From Klebsiella pneumoniae (GTDB taxonomy: Bacteria; Verrucomicrobiota; Verrucomicrobiia; Limisphaerales; SXTU01), in NCBI GenBank assembly GCA_943330855.2, contig CALQJI020000027.1, positions 1 to 54,612 of the forward strand: a DNA stretch of 54,612 nt. Reading direction: 5' to 3'. Both the position numbers and the translations under genes were made by a program. How positions within the stretch are numbered: position 1 is the first letter of the stretch; every line of letters begins with the position of its first letter. Below are positions 52,941-54,612 of the stretch, one piece after another. The notes under the pieces are model-generated. The model was given only the letters and a program-made list of their open reading frames with translations. It ran no database searches and was not told the DNA's origin.

Positions 52941-54392
52941 TCAGTCATTCTTCTTCTTGCCGGGTTTCTTTGCGCCTTTGGTGGCGGGGTTCAGGTAGGC
53001 CTTGTAGGCCCAGTAGTCTTTCCATTGCGGGAGCCATTTCTGGTAACGCTCCGCGTCGAACCAGCTGATGGATTCCGGGTCGGGCGGGGTGACTTTGCCT
53101 TCGGGGTAGTCCTTGCCCGCGAAACTGGCATCCACGCTGTCATTGAAGAGCAGGAGCTGCTTTTTCAGCTTCTCGAACACCTCCGGCTGCGCGGCGCTGA
53201 GATCCTTTGTTTCATTCGGGTCGGCTTCGAGATCGTAAAGCTCGAACGGGCCTTTCCTCAGGTCGTTGGCGAGAAGCTTGTGGCGGTTGTCCACGAGTGC
53301 GGTCTTCGCGCCGAAGCGAAAGCCGATGGGCTGTGCACGCGGGCCGGTCTCGCCGGTGAAGAGCGGCTTCAGACTCACGCCATCCACGGGCTGGATGAAG
53401 GAACTGGCGGGCAGGCCCACGATGTCCGCGACCGTGGGACAGAGGTCCATCGTGCTGGCAGGATGGCTGGTGATGCGGGGCTTGATGACGGCGGGCCATT
53501 CCATGATGCCGGGCACCCGCAGCCCGCCTTCATAGACCTGGCCCTTGTTGCCGCGCAGCCCGCCGGTGGTGTTCGGTTTGATTTCGGGCAGGCCGCCGTT
53601 GTCGCTGTTGAAGACGAGCAGTGTGTTTTGGGCGAGGCCGAAGTCCCGCAGCTTCTTGCGCAGCGTGCCCATGCTGCGGTCCATGGCGACGAGTTCGCCG
53701 TGGTGATTCGCGGAGGCTTCATTGAGCTGCGCAAAGGGCGCCTTGTCCGCATCGCTGGCGCGGAAGGGCGAGTGCGGCGTGCCATACCAGATGACGGTGA
53801 ACATCGGCTTCCCGCTGGCGCGGTGCTTTTCGAGGAACTTCACCGCCTCGCCGACGATGAGTTCGGAGGAATCGCCCTTGAGTTGTTCGGGCACACCGTT
53901 GCGACCGAGCCAGGGGTCCATGTCGATGAAGTTCGTGGCGGAGACCCATTCATCGAAACCGAATGCACCGGGGTTGCGCGGGTCGTCGGCCAGCACGGGT
54001 GCCCCCGGGCCTTTGTAGCCGTTGAGGTGCCACTTGCCAAAGTGCGCCGTGTGATAGCCCGCGCCCTTGAGCGCTTGAGCGATGGTCTTCTCCTGCAACC
54101 GCAGCGCATAGCCATGGGTGAGCACGCCGGCGCGTTCATTCGACCGACCCGTGAGCACACTCGCACGAGTGGGCGAGCAGACGGGATTGCCCGCGTAGAA
54201 CCGCTCGAACCGCAGCCCGTTCGCAGCCATTGCATCCAAGTTTGGCGTCTTGAGCACCGGATGTCCGCGATGACCGGTCTGCCCCCAGCCCATGTCATCG
54301 GCCATGACGAAGATGATGTTCGGCTTCGAGTCGGCGGCACTGGCAAGGCCGGCGAGCATCCAGAAGGCAAGGAGCGTGAGCAGGGATTTCAT
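52941..54392 (-). CDS. Exported formylglycine sulfatase
   Basis: 483 residues with a signal peptide (MKSLLTLLAFWMLAGLASAA). PNIIFVMADDMGWGQTG (metal site), C72-S-P-T-R (formylglycine motif), GYHTAHFGKWHLNG, VFNSDNGG and GNKGQVYEGGLRVPGIMEWP are arylsulfatase A-type signatures. The C terminus is Lys-rich (GAKKPGKKKND). It is the first gene of the sulfatase pair; the upstream 74 bp before the IS end at 54466 would hold the promoter. Confidence 0.92.
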   Translation of the reverse strand: MKSLLTLLAFWMLAGLASAADSKPNIIFVMADDMGWGQTGHRGHPVLKTPNLDAMAANGLRFERFYAGNPVCSPTRASVLTGRSNERAGVLTHGYALRLQEKTIAQALKGAGYHTAHFGKWHLNGYKGPGAPVLADDPRNPGAFGFDEWVSATNFIDMDPWLGRNGVPEQLKGDSSELIVGEAVKFLEKHRASGKPMFTVIWYGTPHSPFRASDADKAPFAQLNEASANHHGELVAMDRSMGTLRKKLRDFGLAQNTLLVFNSDNGGLPEIKPNTTGGLRGNKGQVYEGGLRVPGIMEWPAVIKPRITSHPASTMDLCPTVADIVGLPASSFIQPVDGVSLKPLFTGETGPRAQPIGFRFGAKTALVDNRHKLLANDLRKGPFELYDLEADPNETKDLSAAQPEVFEKLKKQLLLFNDSVDASFAGKDYPEGKVTPPDPESISWFDAERYQKWLPQWKDYWAYKAYLNPATKGAKKPGKKKND

Positions 54393-54465
54393 AGGGGGAA
54401 CTGGCTGGCGGTTGCCGGCTCTTCAGGCATCACCTTTCGTCCGGGGCGCTGCTTGGCGTTGTTAG

Positions 54466-54612
54466 TGTAAACGCCGGTTGAAAAGTGCGGCGGGTGGCGC
54501 TCGAAAAGTGAGACACCTTCCGGCGCGAAGGGAACGGTTTCTGGCCTTCGAGGTCAAGTCCGAGAAGTTCGCCGCGAGGTAGAACGAGCAGGAGGGCGAG
54601 CTGCGAGCCCCC
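54466..54612 (-). mobile_element. IS21-like element end running off the window
   Basis: TGTAAACGCCGGTTGAAAAG, then CTCGAAAAGTGAGACACC, then GTTCGCCGCGAGGTAGAACG. Closely matches 41177-41323 in sequence and orientation, so an istB gene on the minus strand should follow just beyond the window. It sits 74 bp upstream of the sulfatase pair and could affect their expression. Confidence 0.75.

Noticed and set aside
51667..52998. 443-codon plus-strand open frame
   Set aside because: Antisense to an intact sulfatase; Gly/Val/Glu-rich shadow typical of high-GC DNA.

Overview
The window looks like accessory chromosome of a free-living, GC-rich Verrucomicrobiota bacterium, perhaps of the Pedosphaera/Limisphaera side. 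The argument is family content: DUF1592-type cytochrome proteins paired with DUF1552 proteins, two formylglycine sulfatases, giant Sec-exported proteins with RCC1, Ig-like, cadherin and LamG modules, and NUMOD3-like 'A..ARWAK' repeats. The taxon is inferred. I saw no rRNA, tRNA, CRISPR array or phage structural operon.

Layout. (1) 46-21420, plus strand: six consecutive genes, nearly all with signal peptides. They encode an Asp-box propeller protein, an S74-chaperone/coiled-coil protein, a 2968-residue giant, a TSP3-type protein, a MORN-repeat protein and a 1937-residue RCC1/cadherin/Ig protein. The last 600 or so residues of the giant read like the shaft and TcB-binding end of Tc-toxin TcA subunits. 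This is the best candidate for an undescribed system. (2) 22193-33116, plus strand: a tightly packed exported carbohydrate-degradation operon (triple beta-helix protein, five-bladed-propeller glycosidase-like protein, alpha/beta hydrolase-like protein) running into a DUF1592/DUF1552 pair. (3) 33117-35930: a scrapyard of dead mobile elements and gene pieces (copied chitobiase-C-terminal fragment, DDE transposase remnant, istB remnant with an IS21-type end, 3' end of a DUF1552 gene). (4) 35992-41070: a second DUF1592/DUF1552 pair and an exported protein of unknown function. (5) 41177-42153: an IS21-type end with an istB tail and an FG-GAP remnant. (6) 42154-49182: a subclass B3 metallo-beta-lactamase, 2-keto-3-deoxygluconate kinase and KDPG aldolase, a NUMOD3-repeat protein, a Tat-exported HpcH/HpaI aldolase, a small protein, a secreted Asp-box protein and a zinc-ribbon protein, with gene remnants between them. 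(7) 49194-54392, minus strand: a chimeric pseudogene scar, a lipoprotein amidohydrolase and two sulfatases. (8) A further IS21-type end enters at 54466.

How the genes fit together. The exported beta-helix and propeller enzymes, the sulfatases and the cytoplasmic kdgK-eda pair together suggest breakdown of sulfated or uronate-rich polysaccharide, feeding 2-keto-3-deoxygluconate into lower Entner-Doudoroff metabolism. The DUF1592/DUF1552 pairs carry c-type haem motifs and Tat signals and presumably act in the periplasm; their biochemical role is not established. The first cluster is likely a separate cell-surface or secreted assembly.
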